Below, piece by piece: positions 36,888 through 46,600 of a stretch of 64,000 bases of DNA. Each line of letters begins with the position of its first letter. The stretch's first letter is position 1. The notes beneath the pieces were generated by a model that saw only the letters and a list, made by a program, of their open reading frames with translations, was not told the DNA's origin and did no database searches. This stretch comes from Herbaspirillum sp. GW103 (GTDB taxonomy: Bacteria; Pseudomonadota; Gammaproteobacteria; Burkholderiales; Burkholderiaceae_D), in assembly GCF_000261365.1 (NCBI RefSeq), contig NZ_AJVC01000001.1:186001-250000 (forward strand), in the 5' to 3' direction. Position numbers and translations under genes: made by a program.

Positions 36888-38234
36888 TCAGCCCTGGCGC
36901 ATCAGCGCTTCAATGTCCTCGACCTTGCTGGGCACGCCCGTGGTCAGGAGTTCGCAGCCCGATGGCGTGACGTGGGCGTCATCCTCGATGCGGATGCCGA
37001 TGTTCCAGAACTGCTCCGGCACCCCTTCGCCCGGACGCACGTAGATGCCCGGCTCGATGGTCAGCACCATGCCCGGTTGCAGCGTGCGCCATGGCTTGTT
37101 GCCGTCGGCCGTGGCCGGGTCGCGGTAATCTCCCACGTCATGCACGTCCATGCCCAGCCAGTGGCCGGTGCGGTGCATGTAGAACTGGCGGTAGTCGCCT
37201 TTTTCGATGACGTCGTCCAGCGAGCCGACCTTGGATTTGTCCAGCAGACCGGTGTCGAGCATCCCTTGCGCCAGCACCCGCACGGCGGCGTCATGGCCAT
37301 CCATGAAGCGCTTGCCGGGAGCGGTCTCGGCGACGGCGGCGGCTTGTGCGGCCAGCACGATCTCGTAGAGCGCCTTCTGCGGTCCGCTGAACTTGCCATT
37401 GGCGGGGAAGGTGCGGGTGATGTCGGAGGCGTAGCTGTCCAGTTCGCAGCCGGCATCGATCAGGACCAGGTCACCGTCCTTGATTTCGGCATCGCCCGCG
37501 CGATAGTGCAGCACGCAGCTGTTGGCGCCGGTGGCGACGATGGAACCGTAGGCCGGATATTGCGAACCGTTGCGACGGAATTCGTGCAGCAGTTCGGCTT
37601 CCAGATGGTATTCGCGCAGGCCGGGGCGGCAGATGCGCATGGCGCGGCAATGCGCTTCGGCGGAGATGATGCCGGCGCGCTTCATGACGTCGATCTCAAA
37701 GGCATCCTTGAACAGGCGCATATCGTCCAGCAGCACGCTCACATCGACCACCGCGCCAGGTGCGGACACGCCGCTGCGTGCCAGGGCGCGCACGCCTTGC
37801 AGCCAGCGCTGCAACTGGGCATCGCGCTTCTCATCCTGGCCCAGCGCGTAATAGACGGCGCGGGCGTCGGAGAGCAGGGCGGGCATGTTCTTGTCCAGCT
37901 CCTCAATGGGGTGGGCTGCATCCAGCGCGAACATTTGCTGCGCGGCCTGCGGGCCGTGGCGGTAGCCATCCCAGATCTCGCGTTCCAGGTTCTTGTCGCG
38001 GCAGAACAGGATGCTGCGGTTTTCCTGGCCGGCCACCAGCACCAATACCGCTTCGGGTTCGGTAAAGCCGGTCAGGTAGTAGAAATAGCTGTCATGGCGA
38101 TACGGATAATCGGCATCGCGGTTGCGCATCACCTCGGGCGCGGTCGGGATGATGGCCACGCCACCCCCGGCTTGTTGCAGGCTGGCCAACAGGCGGGCGC
38201 GGCGGGCGGCGAAGGGGGAGGCGTCGAAGCTCAT
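36888..38234 (-). CDS. pepP: Xaa-Pro aminopeptidase
   Basis: PepP (448 residues) removes an N-terminal residue before proline. The N-terminal creatinase-like domain (about 1-170) is followed by the pita-bread fold. Its five metal ligands are visible in VLIDAGCELDSYASDITRTF (two Asp), HRTGHWLGMDVHD (His), TIEPGIY (Glu) and GIRIEDD (Glu). The ATG at 38234 overlaps the murU stop by four bases and begins the conserved MSFDASPFAARRARL. Confidence 0.95.
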   Translation of the reverse strand: MSFDASPFAARRARLLASLQQAGGGVAIIPTAPEVMRNRDADYPYRHDSYFYYLTGFTEPEAVLVLVAGQENRSILFCRDKNLEREIWDGYRHGPQAAQQMFALDAAHPIEELDKNMPALLSDARAVYYALGQDEKRDAQLQRWLQGVRALARSGVSAPGAVVDVSVLLDDMRLFKDAFEIDVMKRAGIISAEAHCRAMRICRPGLREYHLEAELLHEFRRNGSQYPAYGSIVATGANSCVLHYRAGDAEIKDGDLVLIDAGCELDSYASDITRTFPANGKFSGPQKALYEIVLAAQAAAVAETAPGKRFMDGHDAAVRVLAQGMLDTGLLDKSKVGSLDDVIEKGDYRQFYMHRTGHWLGMDVHDVGDYRDPATADGNKPWRTLQPGMVLTIEPGIYVRPGEGVPEQFWNIGIRIEDDAHVTPSGCELLTTGVPSKVEDIEALMRQG

Positions 38235-38947
38235 GGTCGGTTTCCTTGCGGTGGCAGGTTCAGTGCTTCCAGTTGTTCGATGGTGCCGACGTTGTGCCAT
38301 TGGCCCCGGTAGACGTCGCCGCCGATGCGGCCCTGGTCGGCATACTGGCGCAGCAGCGGTCCCAGCTTGGCATGGGTGCCGGGGGCGATGCCATCGAACA
38401 TCTGCGGGCGATACACGCCGATGTTGGCAAAGGTCAGCTTGGGCTGGCCTTCGTTGGCCAGCGCAAAGTTGTTCAGGGCGAAGTCGCCCTCGGGGTGGAA
38501 GGGCGGATTCTTGACCAGGTACAGCCAGGCCATGTCGCGCTGGTCTTGCGGCAGCGGGTTGCCCCACGGGTCTTCGTCTTCCAGCACGGTCAGCAGTTCG
38601 CTGTAGTCAAAATGCGGGCACCAGATGTCGCCTGAGACCGCTATGAAAGGTTCTTCACCCAGCAGGTGGCGCGCCTGGGCGATACCGCCTGCCGTTTCCA
38701 GGGCCGTGGTTTCCGGTGAATAAAAGAGTCTGGCGCCGAAGCGGCTGCCGTCACCGAGGGTGTCTTCGATCATCTGGCCCAGGTGGGCGTGGTTGATGAC
38801 GATCTCGGTGATGCCGGCGCGTACCAGCGAGAGGATCTGCCAGACGATCAAGGGGCGGCCACGGACTTTGAGCAGCGGCTTGGGGCAGGTATCGGTCAGC
38901 GGACGCATGCGCTCGCCGCGCCCGGCTGCGAAGATCATGGCTTTCAT
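38231..38947 (-). CDS. murU: N-acetylmuramate 1-phosphate uridylyltransferase
   Basis: A 238-residue nucleotidyltransferase. It starts MKAMIFAAGRGERMRPLTD with CPKPLL, the NTP-transferase signature. Next to an AmgK-type kinase this is the MurU of the peptidoglycan recycling bypass known in Pseudomonas: it makes UDP-MurNAc from MurNAc 1-phosphate and UTP, avoiding de novo synthesis (and fosfomycin). Ten base pairs separate it from amgK, and its stop overlaps the pepP start, so the three form an operon. Confidence 0.9.
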   Translation of the reverse strand: MKAMIFAAGRGERMRPLTDTCPKPLLKVRGRPLIVWQILSLVRAGITEIVINHAHLGQMIEDTLGDGSRFGARLFYSPETTALETAGGIAQARHLLGEEPFIAVSGDIWCPHFDYSELLTVLEDEDPWGNPLPQDQRDMAWLYLVKNPPFHPEGDFALNNFALANEGQPKLTFANIGVYRPQMFDGIAPGTHAKLGPLLRQYADQGRIGGDVYRGQWHNVGTIEQLEALNLPPQGNRP

Positions 38948-38957
38948 GGTCGCAGCC

Positions 38958-39989
38958 TCAGAAGGTGTAGCCGAACTTGGGCGCGTGTTCCTGCTCCAGC
39001 TTCTCGATCAGGCGCACCAGGGGCGTGAAGGCCACGTAGCGGCGCGCGGTCTTGAGGGTGTATTCCATCACCAGCGGGATGTCCTTCAGGTAGCCATCCT
39101 TGCCGTCGCGGTGCCACAGGCGGGCGAAGATGCCCAGCACCTTCAGGTGGCGCTGCAGGCCCATCCATTCGAAGTCGCGGTAGAAGGTATCGATGTCGGG
39201 CGTGACCGGCAGGCCGGCGCGGCGCGCCTTTTCCCAGTAGCGGATGGCCCAGTCCAGCACCATCTCTTCATCCCACTGGATGTAGGCATCGCGCAGCAGC
39301 GAGACCAGGTCGTAGGTGATGGGGCCATAGACCGCATCCTGGAAATCGAGAATGCCGGGGTTGCCCTTGGGCAGCACCATCAGGTTGCGCGAATGGTAGT
39401 CGCGGTGCACGTAGACCTGCGGCTGGGCCAGGTTGTTGGCCAGGATGGCGTCGAAGGTCTTGTCCAGCACCGCGTTCTGCTCGTCGGTGAGCGTCACGCC
39501 CAGGTGCTTGCCGATGTACCACTCGCGAAACAGCTCCAGCTCCCGCAGCAGCAGGGCACGGTCGTATTCGGGCAGGGCTTCGGGCTTGCTTTGCGCTTGT
39601 AAAAGTACCAGGGCCTCGATCGCATCCATGTATAGTGCGTGCGCGCTGTCGGCCGAGAGCTGCGAGAGGTAGGTCGTGGAACCCAGGTCCGAGAGCAGCA
39701 GGAAACCGCGCTCGGTATCCTGCGCCAGTACCTTCGGCACGGTCACCCCGGTCTCGCCGAAGAGGCCGGCGACTTTCACGAAGGGGCGCACGTCCTCCTG
39801 CGGCGGCGGGGCATCCATCACGATGGCGCTGCCGCCCTCGGGTGTATCCACCCGGAAATAGCGGCGGAAGCTGGCGTCGGCCGAGGCCGGGCGCAGGGTG
39901 GCGGACAGCACCGGGGTATCGGCCAGGGTGGCCAGCCAGGCTTGCAGTTCGGACAGGCGGAGATCGGGGGTGGAACCAGGTGAAGACAT
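38958..39989 (-). CDS. amgK: N-acetylmuramate/N-acetylglucosamine kinase
   Basis: A 343-residue phosphotransferase of the aminoglycoside kinase fold. The Brenner-type catalytic segment is VYVHRDYHSRNLMV (Asp in HRD) and the metal-binding one GILDFQDAVYGPITYDLVSL. AmgK phosphorylates the anomeric carbon of MurNAc or GlcNAc from cell-wall turnover, feeding MurU. It is divergent from lptD; only about 97 bp separate the two starts, so the promoters overlap. Confidence 0.9.
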   Translation of the reverse strand: MSSPGSTPDLRLSELQAWLATLADTPVLSATLRPASADASFRRYFRVDTPEGGSAIVMDAPPPQEDVRPFVKVAGLFGETGVTVPKVLAQDTERGFLLLSDLGSTTYLSQLSADSAHALYMDAIEALVLLQAQSKPEALPEYDRALLLRELELFREWYIGKHLGVTLTDEQNAVLDKTFDAILANNLAQPQVYVHRDYHSRNLMVLPKGNPGILDFQDAVYGPITYDLVSLLRDAYIQWDEEMVLDWAIRYWEKARRAGLPVTPDIDTFYRDFEWMGLQRHLKVLGIFARLWHRDGKDGYLKDIPLVMEYTLKTARRYVAFTPLVRLIEKLEQEHAPKFGYTF

Positions 39990-40009
39990 GAACTATCTGA
40001 GGAAATCGT

Positions 40010-40035
40010 TTGACGTGGTTGAGTTCCCATATAAT
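40010..40035 (+). promoter_or_regulatory. candidate promoter of lptD
   Basis: A perfect TATAAT at 40030-40035 with TTGACG at 40010-40015. The 14-base spacer is shorter than the usual 17, so the -35 is doubtful. The ATG at 40087 would leave a leader of about 45 bases. Confidence 0.5.
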
Positions 40036-40086
40036 AAGGGATTCAACCCAAAAAATCCGCCTGCACGGTATCTAGCCTCTCTTTTC

Positions 40087-42363
40087 ATGATCCGGTTTTC
40101 CAAGTCTTTCACTGAACGTACTGTCAACTGGCGGCTGGCGCGTCTGTTCTCTTCGGCAATGGTGGTGGCCTCGGCCTCTGCCTTGTTGCCCTTGTCGGTG
40201 CACGCCCAGATGTCGCTGCCTGCGGCCACGCCGGTCCCGGCGCAGGACGCGGATGCGCCGGTCAACGTCAGCGCCGAGCAGATGACCGGCCGTCCCGACC
40301 GCCAGGTCAACCTTGACCGCGACGTGGAACTGGTCAAGGGGGCGACCACCATCAAGGCCGACAAGGCCGAATACCGCATCATCCAGGATGAAGTCGAGGC
40401 CACCGGCCACGTCTGGATGCGTCGTCTGCAGGACCAGTACACCGGCGACCGCGCCGAGATGAACATGGGTACCGGCTCCGGCTACGTCACCAGCCCGACT
40501 TATCTGCTGGGCAAGAGCGGCGGGCGGGGCAAGGCCGAGCGCATCGATTTCCTCTCCGATGACGAGGCCAAGGTCACCCAGGGTACCTACAGTACCTGCG
40601 AGGCCCCCGATCCCGACTGGTATCTGCGCGCCAGCACCATGGACCTCGACAGCGGCCGTGACGTCGGCACCATGCACGGCGGACTGCTGTATTTCAAGGA
40701 TGTCCCCATCCTGGGTTCGCCCTGGATGTCGTTCCCGCTCTCGGGCGAGCGCAAGTCGGGCGTGCTGCCGCCGACCATCGGCATGACCACCAACGGTGGC
40801 GCCGAGATCGCGGTACCGTACTACTTCAACCTGGCGCCCAACTACGATCTGACGCTGGTGCCCAAGCTCATTGCGCGGCGGGGCCTGCAACTGGGCGCCG
40901 AGACCCGTTACATGGGCGAAACCTACAGCGGTTCGACCAACGTGGAAGGCATCCAGGACCGCGTCATCGGCACGGGCCGTTATTCGCTGTCCTCGATCCA
41001 CAACCAGACCCTGGCACCCGGCCTGCAACTGGCCTGGAACCTGAACAAGGCCTCCGACAACGACTATCCCTCGGACTTCTCGCATTCGATCACCGGCAGT
41101 ACGCAGCGCCTGCTGGCGCGCAACGTCAGCCTCAGCTACAGCAGCACCTACTGGAGCGTGACCGGGCTGGTGTCCAAGTACCAGTTGCTGCAGGACGTCG
41201 ACGCACCGATCACCAAGCCCTACGATCGCGTGCCGCAGATCACCTTCAACGGCAACCGCTACGATATCGGCGGCTTCGACTTCAGCACCACCGCTGACTT
41301 CACCCGCTTCGCCAGTGGCGACCTGGTGGGCGGTGACCGTGCCTACGTCACGCAGACGGTGTCCTATCCCATCATCCGGCCGGGTTACTTCATCACCCCC
41401 AAGGTGATCCTGGATGCCACCAGCTACAACCTCACCAACGTCACGGCGGGCCAGCCGACCAGTTTCAGCCGGACCTTGCCGACCCTGTCGCTGGACTCGG
41501 GCATGATCTTCGAGCGTGAATCCAACCTGCTCGGTCGCAGCATGACCCAGACGCTGGAGCCGCGCCTGTTCTACGTGCGCACGCCTTATCGCGACCAGTC
41601 GCAGTTCCCGGTGTTCGATTCCGGCCTGTCCGATTTCAACTTCGCGCAGATCTTCACCGAGAACCGCTTCGTCGGCCACGACCGCATCAGCGACGCCAAC
41701 CAGCTCACGGCCGCCGTGACCTCGCGCCTGATCGAGGAAAATGGCCTGGAACGCCTGCGCGCAGCCGTGGGACAACGCTATTACTTTGTCGACCCCAAGG
41801 TCGATATCACCGGGACCACCACTACCACGCTGGGCAGCAAGTCCGACCTGCTGCTGTCGCTGGGCGGCCAGATCACGCGCGAGTTCTCCACCGACAACAC
41901 GGTGCAGTACAGCGAGACGCTGCGCCAGATGGTGCGTTCGACCTTCGGCATCCGCTGGCAGCCGGCGCCCAAGCGCGTGCTGAACCTGCAATACCGGCTG
42001 GACCGCACCTACATCAACCCCTACACGGGCGTGCTCGATCCGCTCAAGCAGGTCGATGTGTCCGGACAGTGGCCGATCACCCAGCGTATCTATGCCGTGG
42101 GTCGCCTGAACTATTCGATCCCCGACCGCACCGTGGCAGAAGGTCTGGCAGGCTTCGAATACAAGGCCGATTGCTGGGTCTTCCGGGTGGTGGCGCAACG
42201 CATCCCGACCTCGTCCACCAAGGCGTCGACGGGCTTCTTCATCCAGCTTGAACTGAACGGCTTCTCCAAGATCGGTTCCAACCCGATGGAGGCCATCAAG
42301 AGCAGCGTGCCCGGTTACCAGAACGTGAACCTGCCGGACACCATGACCGGCAACAACTTCTAA
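40087..42363 (+). CDS. lptD: LPS-assembly protein LptD
   Basis: LptD (758 residues) is the outer-membrane translocon that inserts LPS with LptE. A signal peptide (to about SVHAQ, residue 41) precedes an LptA-like jellyroll (about 60-230: DRQVNLDRDVELVKGATTI...) and a C-terminal beta-barrel. The ATG at 40087 is preferred because it lies downstream of the TATAAT and directly starts the signal peptide. Few cysteines are visible (STCEAPD and KADCWVF), consistent with a single disulfide rather than the two of E. coli. It is followed by surA, its periplasmic chaperone. Confidence 0.94.
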   Translation: MIRFSKSFTERTVNWRLARLFSSAMVVASASALLPLSVHAQMSLPAATPVPAQDADAPVNVSAEQMTGRPDRQVNLDRDVELVKGATTIKADKAEYRIIQDEVEATGHVWMRRLQDQYTGDRAEMNMGTGSGYVTSPTYLLGKSGGRGKAERIDFLSDDEAKVTQGTYSTCEAPDPDWYLRASTMDLDSGRDVGTMHGGLLYFKDVPILGSPWMSFPLSGERKSGVLPPTIGMTTNGGAEIAVPYYFNLAPNYDLTLVPKLIARRGLQLGAETRYMGETYSGSTNVEGIQDRVIGTGRYSLSSIHNQTLAPGLQLAWNLNKASDNDYPSDFSHSITGSTQRLLARNVSLSYSSTYWSVTGLVSKYQLLQDVDAPITKPYDRVPQITFNGNRYDIGGFDFSTTADFTRFASGDLVGGDRAYVTQTVSYPIIRPGYFITPKVILDATSYNLTNVTAGQPTSFSRTLPTLSLDSGMIFERESNLLGRSMTQTLEPRLFYVRTPYRDQSQFPVFDSGLSDFNFAQIFTENRFVGHDRISDANQLTAAVTSRLIEENGLERLRAAVGQRYYFVDPKVDITGTTTTTLGSKSDLLLSLGGQITREFSTDNTVQYSETLRQMVRSTFGIRWQPAPKRVLNLQYRLDRTYINPYTGVLDPLKQVDVSGQWPITQRIYAVGRLNYSIPDRTVAEGLAGFEYKADCWVFRVVAQRIPTSSTKASTGFFIQLELNGFSKIGSNPMEAIKSSVPGYQNVNLPDTMTGNNF

Positions 42364-42388
42364 CCTTTTCCGAACCAACGATTAGTCC

Positions 42389-43876
42389 ATGCGTAATATG
42401 CGTACACCACTCCTCGCAACAACCAAAACAGTGACCGTGCTGCTGTGCATGCTGGGCGTGATCAGCAATGCGCATGCGCAGTTCGCCACCACCATCATCC
42501 CGGTGACGCCGACCGAAACCACCGGCAGCGCACCGGCAGCACCGGCCAAGAGCGCGCCCAAGGCTGCCGCCAGCAAGCCGGCCACCCCGGTGGCCGCGCC
42601 CGCTGCCCCGGCGCCGGCGGCGACCCGGGCACGTGTGGAACCGCGTCCGGTGGATTCCATCCTGGTGGTGGTCAACAACGAAGTCATCACCCGCCAGGAA
42701 GTCGCCGAGCGCCTGGCCAGCGTGGAAAAGCGCATGGCTGCGCAGAACGTGCAATTGCCGCCGCGAGCGCAGCTGGTGCGCCAGCTGGTCGAACGCATGA
42801 TCGTCGAACGCGCCCAGGCGCAGATGGCCAAGGAAAGCGGCATCGTGGTCGACGACGCCATGCTGGACCGCGCCATGCAGCGCATCGCCGAGCAGAACAA
42901 GTTGTCCATGCCGGAATTCCGCACCCGCCTGGAAGCCGAGGGCATGAACTACGCCAGCTTCCGTGAAGAGATCCGCCGTGAAATCCTGAGCCAGCGCCTG
43001 CGCGAGCGTGAGGTGGACAACAAGGTGGTGGTCACCGAATCCGAGATCGACAACTACCTCGCCGCCGAAGCCAATGCCGGCGGTCAACGCCAGGAACTGG
43101 ACATCGCCCAGATCCTGATCCGTGTGCCAGAGAACGCCACCCCCGAGCAGTTGTCCGCCCGCCGCGAACGCGCCGAAGACGTGCTGCGCCAGTTGAAGAC
43201 CGGCGCCGACTTCGCCAAGACCGCGGCCGCCTATTCCGATGCGTCCGATGCCCTTTCCGGTGGTGACCTTGGCTGGCGTCCGGCCGACCGCCTGCCGCAG
43301 CTTTTCCTGGATGGCGTGTCCAAGTTGCAGGATGGCCAGGTCAGCGGCCTGCTCAAGAGCGGTAACGGTTTCCACATCCTCAAGCTGGTCGGCCGTCGCG
43401 CTGCCGGCGCCACCCAGGCTGCCGCCCCGGCAGTGCAGAAGACCCATGTGCGTCATATCCTCATCAAGGTCAACCAGGTGGTGACGGCTGCCGAAGCCAA
43501 GCGCAAGCTGACCGAACTGAAGGAACGTCTGGACCACGGTTCGGCCACCTTCGAAGAACTGGCCAAGCTGTATTCCAACGACCTGTCCGCCTCCAAGGGG
43601 GGCGACCTCGGCTGGATCTACCCGGGCGATACCGTCCCCGAGTTCGAGCGCGCCATGGACAAGTTGAAGCCGGGTGAAGTCAGCGAGCCCATCGAAACGC
43701 CGTTCGGCTATCACCTGATCCAGGTGGTCGAGCGCAAGACCGACGATGCCTCCAAGGAACGTGCCCGCCAGGCTGCCCGCCAGGCCATCCGCGAGCGCAA
43801 GATCGAGGAAGCCACCGAGGACTGGATGCGCCAGATCCGTGACCGCGCCTACGTCGAATATCGCAACGACGACTGA
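42389..43876 (+). CDS. surA: peptidylprolyl isomerase SurA
   Basis: SurA (495 residues) escorts unfolded outer-membrane proteins, including LptD, through the periplasm. It has a signal peptide (to about SNAHAQ), then an Ala/Pro-rich spacer (about 45-85) that makes it longer than the usual 430. The N-terminal chaperone domain begins at VDSILVVVNNEVITRQEVAE and the two parvulin domains carry DLGWRPADRLPQLF and DLGWIYPGDTVPEFE. It lies 25 bp after lptD and is cotranscribed with it. Confidence 0.95.
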   Translation: MRNMRTPLLATTKTVTVLLCMLGVISNAHAQFATTIIPVTPTETTGSAPAAPAKSAPKAAASKPATPVAAPAAPAPAATRARVEPRPVDSILVVVNNEVITRQEVAERLASVEKRMAAQNVQLPPRAQLVRQLVERMIVERAQAQMAKESGIVVDDAMLDRAMQRIAEQNKLSMPEFRTRLEAEGMNYASFREEIRREILSQRLREREVDNKVVVTESEIDNYLAAEANAGGQRQELDIAQILIRVPENATPEQLSARRERAEDVLRQLKTGADFAKTAAAYSDASDALSGGDLGWRPADRLPQLFLDGVSKLQDGQVSGLLKSGNGFHILKLVGRRAAGATQAAAPAVQKTHVRHILIKVNQVVTAAEAKRKLTELKERLDHGSATFEELAKLYSNDLSASKGGDLGWIYPGDTVPEFERAMDKLKPGEVSEPIETPFGYHLIQVVERKTDDASKERARQAARQAIRERKIEEATEDWMRQIRDRAYVEYRNDD

Positions 43877-43924
43877 TCGTCCATCCGGCAGGGGAGGCCG
43901 CAGGTTTCCCCATTGCGCGCAAGA

Positions 43925-43954
43925 GGCCGGCCATGTCGCCGGCCCTTGCTTTTT
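43925..43954 (+). terminator. terminator after surA
   Basis: GGCCGGC, CATGTC, GCCGGCC, then CTTGCTTTTT. Read-through to pdxA, 26 bp on, is still possible. Confidence 0.7.
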
Positions 43955-43980
43955 GAAGCCCGTTTTTGCCCTCACAGGCC

Positions 43981-45018
43981 ATGAGTGACATCACCATGAA
44001 CCGCCCCATCCTCGCGCTGACCTGCGGCGAACCGGCCGGCATCGGCCCGGAAATTTCCCTGCGTGCCGCCTGGGAACTGCGCCACCAAGCGCGCTGCATC
44101 CTGCTGGGCGATGCCGCCCTGCTGGCGCAGACGGCTTACGAGATCGATCCGCAGATGCGCGTGGCGGCACTCTCCATCCAGGCCTGGCGCAACGGCGGCC
44201 TGCCGCATTTCCCGATCGACTGCCTCACCGTCATCGATTGTCCGGTGGCCGAACCGGTGCGTGCCGGCGTGCTGGATGCGCGCAATGGCCGCGCCGTGTT
44301 GCAGACTCTGGACCTGGCGGTGCAGGGCGCACTGGATGGCGCCTTTGCCGCCATCGTGACCGCGCCCTTGCAGAAAAGCACCATCAATGATGCCGGTGTG
44401 GCCTTCACCGGTCATACCGAATATCTGGCCGAGGTCACCGGAACGCCGCAGGTGGTGATGATGCTGGCCGGTGGCGAGAACCCGCACCTGCGCGTGGCGC
44501 TGGCGACCACGCATCTGGCCTTGAAGGATGTCCCCGCCGCGATCACCGCGTCGAGCCTGGCGCGCACGCTGGATATCCTGCAAGCCGACCTGCGCGGCAA
44601 GTTCGGTATCGTCCATCCGCGCATCCTGGTCACCGGCCTGAACCCCCACGCCGGTGAAAACGGCTATCTGGGGCGCGAAGAGATCGAGGTCATCACGCCG
44701 GCTCTGGAAGCCGCCCGGGCGCGCGGCATCGACGCACGCGGCCCCTTTCCGGCCGATACCCTGTTCCAGCCCAAGTACCTGGAAGAGGCCGACTGCGTCC
44801 TGGCCATGTATCACGACCAGGGCCTGCCGGTCCTGAAGTTCGCCAGCTTCGGCCATGGCATCAACATCACCCTCGGGCTGCCCCTGATCCGCACGTCGGT
44901 CGACCATGGCACGGCCCTGGATCTGGCCGCCGCCGGCCTTGGCCACGCCGACCATGGCAGCCTGTGCGTAGCCATCCGCGCCGCTGCCGACATGGCACGC
45001 CGCCGCTGTACCGCCTGA
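43981..45018 (+). CDS. pdxA: 4-hydroxythreonine-4-phosphate dehydrogenase
   Basis: PdxA (345 residues) makes the amino-ketone used by PdxJ in pyridoxine 5'-phosphate synthesis. It has [30 protein letters not shown], the metal-site histidines in [10 protein letters not shown] and [12 protein letters not shown], and [20 protein letters not shown] 43981 is used; an ATG five codons later (43996) is also possible. Order surA-pdxA-rsmA is the same as in E. coli. Confidence 0.95.
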   Translation: MSDITMNRPILALTCGEPAGIGPEISLRAAWELRHQARCILLGDAALLAQTAYEIDPQMRVAALSIQAWRNGGLPHFPIDCLTVIDCPVAEPVRAGVLDARNGRAVLQTLDLAVQGALDGAFAAIVTAPLQKSTINDAGVAFTGHTEYLAEVTGTPQVVMMLAGGENPHLRVALATTHLALKDVPAAITASSLARTLDILQADLRGKFGIVHPRILVTGLNPHAGENGYLGREEIEVITPALEAARARGIDARGPFPADTLFQPKYLEEADCVLAMYHDQGLPVLKFASFGHGINITLGLPLIRTSVDHGTALDLAAAGLGHADHGSLCVAIRAAADMARRRCTA

Positions 45019-45044
45019 GATCGCACGAACTTACTGGAATCCCC

Positions 45045-45827
45045 ATGAAACACATCCCGCGCAAACGCTTCGGCCAGAACTTCCTCACCGACGACGTGGT
45101 GCTGCACGACATCATCGGCGCCATCGCACCCGCTGCCGACGACGCCATGGTCGAGATCGGTCCGGGCCTGGCCGCGATGACCGCGCTGCTGCTGGAACAA
45201 TTGCGCCACCTGCACGTGGTCGAGCTGGACCGCGACCTGGTCGGGCGCCTCAAGAAGCGTTTCAGCGCCGAGCGCCTGACCGTGCATTCGGCCGATGCCC
45301 TCAAGTTCGACTTTGCCAGCATCCCGGTGCCGCAAGGCCGCAAGCTGCGCGTGGTCGGCAACCTGCCCTACAACATCTCCAGCCCCTTGCTGTTCCACCT
45401 GGCCGAGATCGCGCCGAAGGTGCAGGACCAGCACTTCATGCTGCAGAAGGAAGTGGTCGAGCGCATGGTCGCCGAGCCGGGCGGCAAGGCCTATGGCCGC
45501 CTGTCGGTGATGCTGCAGTGGCGCTATCACATGGAACTGCTGTTCGTGGTCCCGCCGACCGCCTTCGACCCGCCCCCGCAGGTCGATTCGGCCATCGTGC
45601 GCATGATTCCGCTGGCGCAGCCCATGGATTGCCCACAGGCGTTGCTGGAACAGGTGGTCACCAAGGCCTTCTCGCAGCGCCGCAAGGTGATCCGCAACTG
45701 CGTGGCGGGCCTCTTCACCGAGGACGAATTGCGTCAGGCGGGCGTCGATCCGCAAGCGCGTCCGGAAGCCGTGCCGGTCGAGCAATTCGTGGCCCTGGCC
45801 AACTTGCTGGCGGTGCGCCAGGCCTGA
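45045..45827 (+). CDS. rsmA: 16S rRNA dimethyladenosine transferase
   Basis: RsmA/KsgA (260 residues) dimethylates A1518 and A1519 of 16S rRNA during 30S assembly. It begins [17 protein letters not shown] and has the SAM loop [12 protein letters not shown] and the catalytic [14 protein letters not shown], plus the C-terminal helical part. The start is 26 bp after pdxA. GGCGCGCC occurs in both arms of a hairpin after the stop (45829-45836 and 45856-45863), with no T-run. Confidence 0.95.
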   Translation: MKHIPRKRFGQNFLTDDVVLHDIIGAIAPAADDAMVEIGPGLAAMTALLLEQLRHLHVVELDRDLVGRLKKRFSAERLTVHSADALKFDFASIPVPQGRKLRVVGNLPYNISSPLLFHLAEIAPKVQDQHFMLQKEVVERMVAEPGGKAYGRLSVMLQWRYHMELLFVVPPTAFDPPPQVDSAIVRMIPLAQPMDCPQALLEQVVTKAFSQRRKVIRNCVAGLFTEDELRQAGVDPQARPEAVPVEQFVALANLLAVRQA

Positions 45828-45975
45828 CGGCGCGCCGCTGTTGCACTTTATTACAGGCGCGCCGCCACCCGTAAGAACTGTAACGAAGTTTCATATCCCG
45901 TGGTTTAAAGCTGAACCTGTCTTATATTGGAATCGTGCCGCGACAGATCGCGGACTACTTTGACAGGAGCCAATC

Positions 45976-46350
45976 ATGGCCAGCAAAAAAATCGCATCGG
46001 TATTGATCGCCACCACTCTTCTGGCTTCGGCCGCCGTCGTCAGCACGCCTGCGATGGCGCATGACCGGGGCGGCAACGGCGTGGCGATTGCTGCCGGCAT
46101 CATCGGCGCGGTCGCCATCGGATCGCTCATCGCCAATTCCGCTCCGGCGCCGGTCTACCAGGCGCCGCCGCAACCGGTCTATTACCAGGCCCCGCAGCCG
46201 GTGTACTACCAGCCGCCGCAACAGGTGGTCTATGAGCAGCCGCGCTACTACGCGCCGCCGCCGCGTCCGGTGCGTTACGTGGAGCGCACCGAGGTGCGTA
46301 CCTACCGCTACGATGACCGACCGGATTACTATTCCTACTACGGCCGCTGA
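45976..46350 (+). CDS. small secreted protein with Tyr/Pro/Gln repeats
   Basis: A 124-residue exported protein. After a signal peptide (to about AMAHD, residue 29) and a Gly/Ala-rich hydrophobic stretch (GNGVAIAAGIIGAVAIGSLI) comes a low-complexity region built from repeats of PVYYQ, QPVYYQ and PRYYAPPPRP. The tail is charged and tyrosine-rich (YRYDDRPDYYSYYGR). A GACAGGAG ribosome site precedes ATG 45976. Single-gene unit with a terminator. Similar Tyr/Pro-rich small proteins occur at bacterial envelopes. I cannot assign a function. Confidence 0.75.
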   Translation: MASKKIASVLIATTLLASAAVVSTPAMAHDRGGNGVAIAAGIIGAVAIGSLIANSAPAPVYQAPPQPVYYQAPQPVYYQPPQQVVYEQPRYYAPPPRPVRYVERTEVRTYRYDDRPDYYSYYGR

Positions 46351-46408
46351 GGGGCGTGGAGGACGGCGGTCCTGGCGGCAGGACATCCCGGCGCAAGCCA
46401 TCTTGAGG

Positions 46409-46446
46409 AAAACGGGCAACCCTTGCAGGTTGCCCGTTTTGCTTTG
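46409..46446 (+). terminator. terminator after the Tyr/Pro-repeat gene
   Basis: AAAACGGGCAACC, CTTGCA, GGTTGCCCGTTTT, then GCTTT. Confidence 0.9.
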
Positions 46447-46600
46447 TCGGTGTCCGGGAGCGCAATCCAGCAAGCAAGACGTCAGTAAAACGCGACATAA
46501 TGACGAAGCGGTCGTCACTTTGTCAGCATAATGCCGAGTGAAGTCTCGTCAGAATGACGCCGCCGCGCACATTGCCACCCAGCAAGGAGACGTATCCTCG

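Noticed and set aside
40072..42378. A 768-codon reverse frame opposite lptD
   Set aside because: lptD has a signal peptide, domains and promoter; the reverse frame is low-complexity and His/Gly/Gln rich.
43966..43980. TTG start for pdxA
   Set aside because: It overlaps the tail region of the surA terminator, and ATG 43981 or 43996 is closer to the conserved N-terminus.
45829..45863. Two copies of GGCGCGCC after rsmA as a possible mobile-element end
   Set aside because: The octamer is itself a palindrome and GC-rich; there is no transposase or target duplication. It is more likely a 3' hairpin.
46501..46517. TGACGA-N5-TCGTCA dyad before the EAL gene as an operator
   Set aside because: Only six base pairs per arm; in DNA of this composition such dyads are expected by chance.
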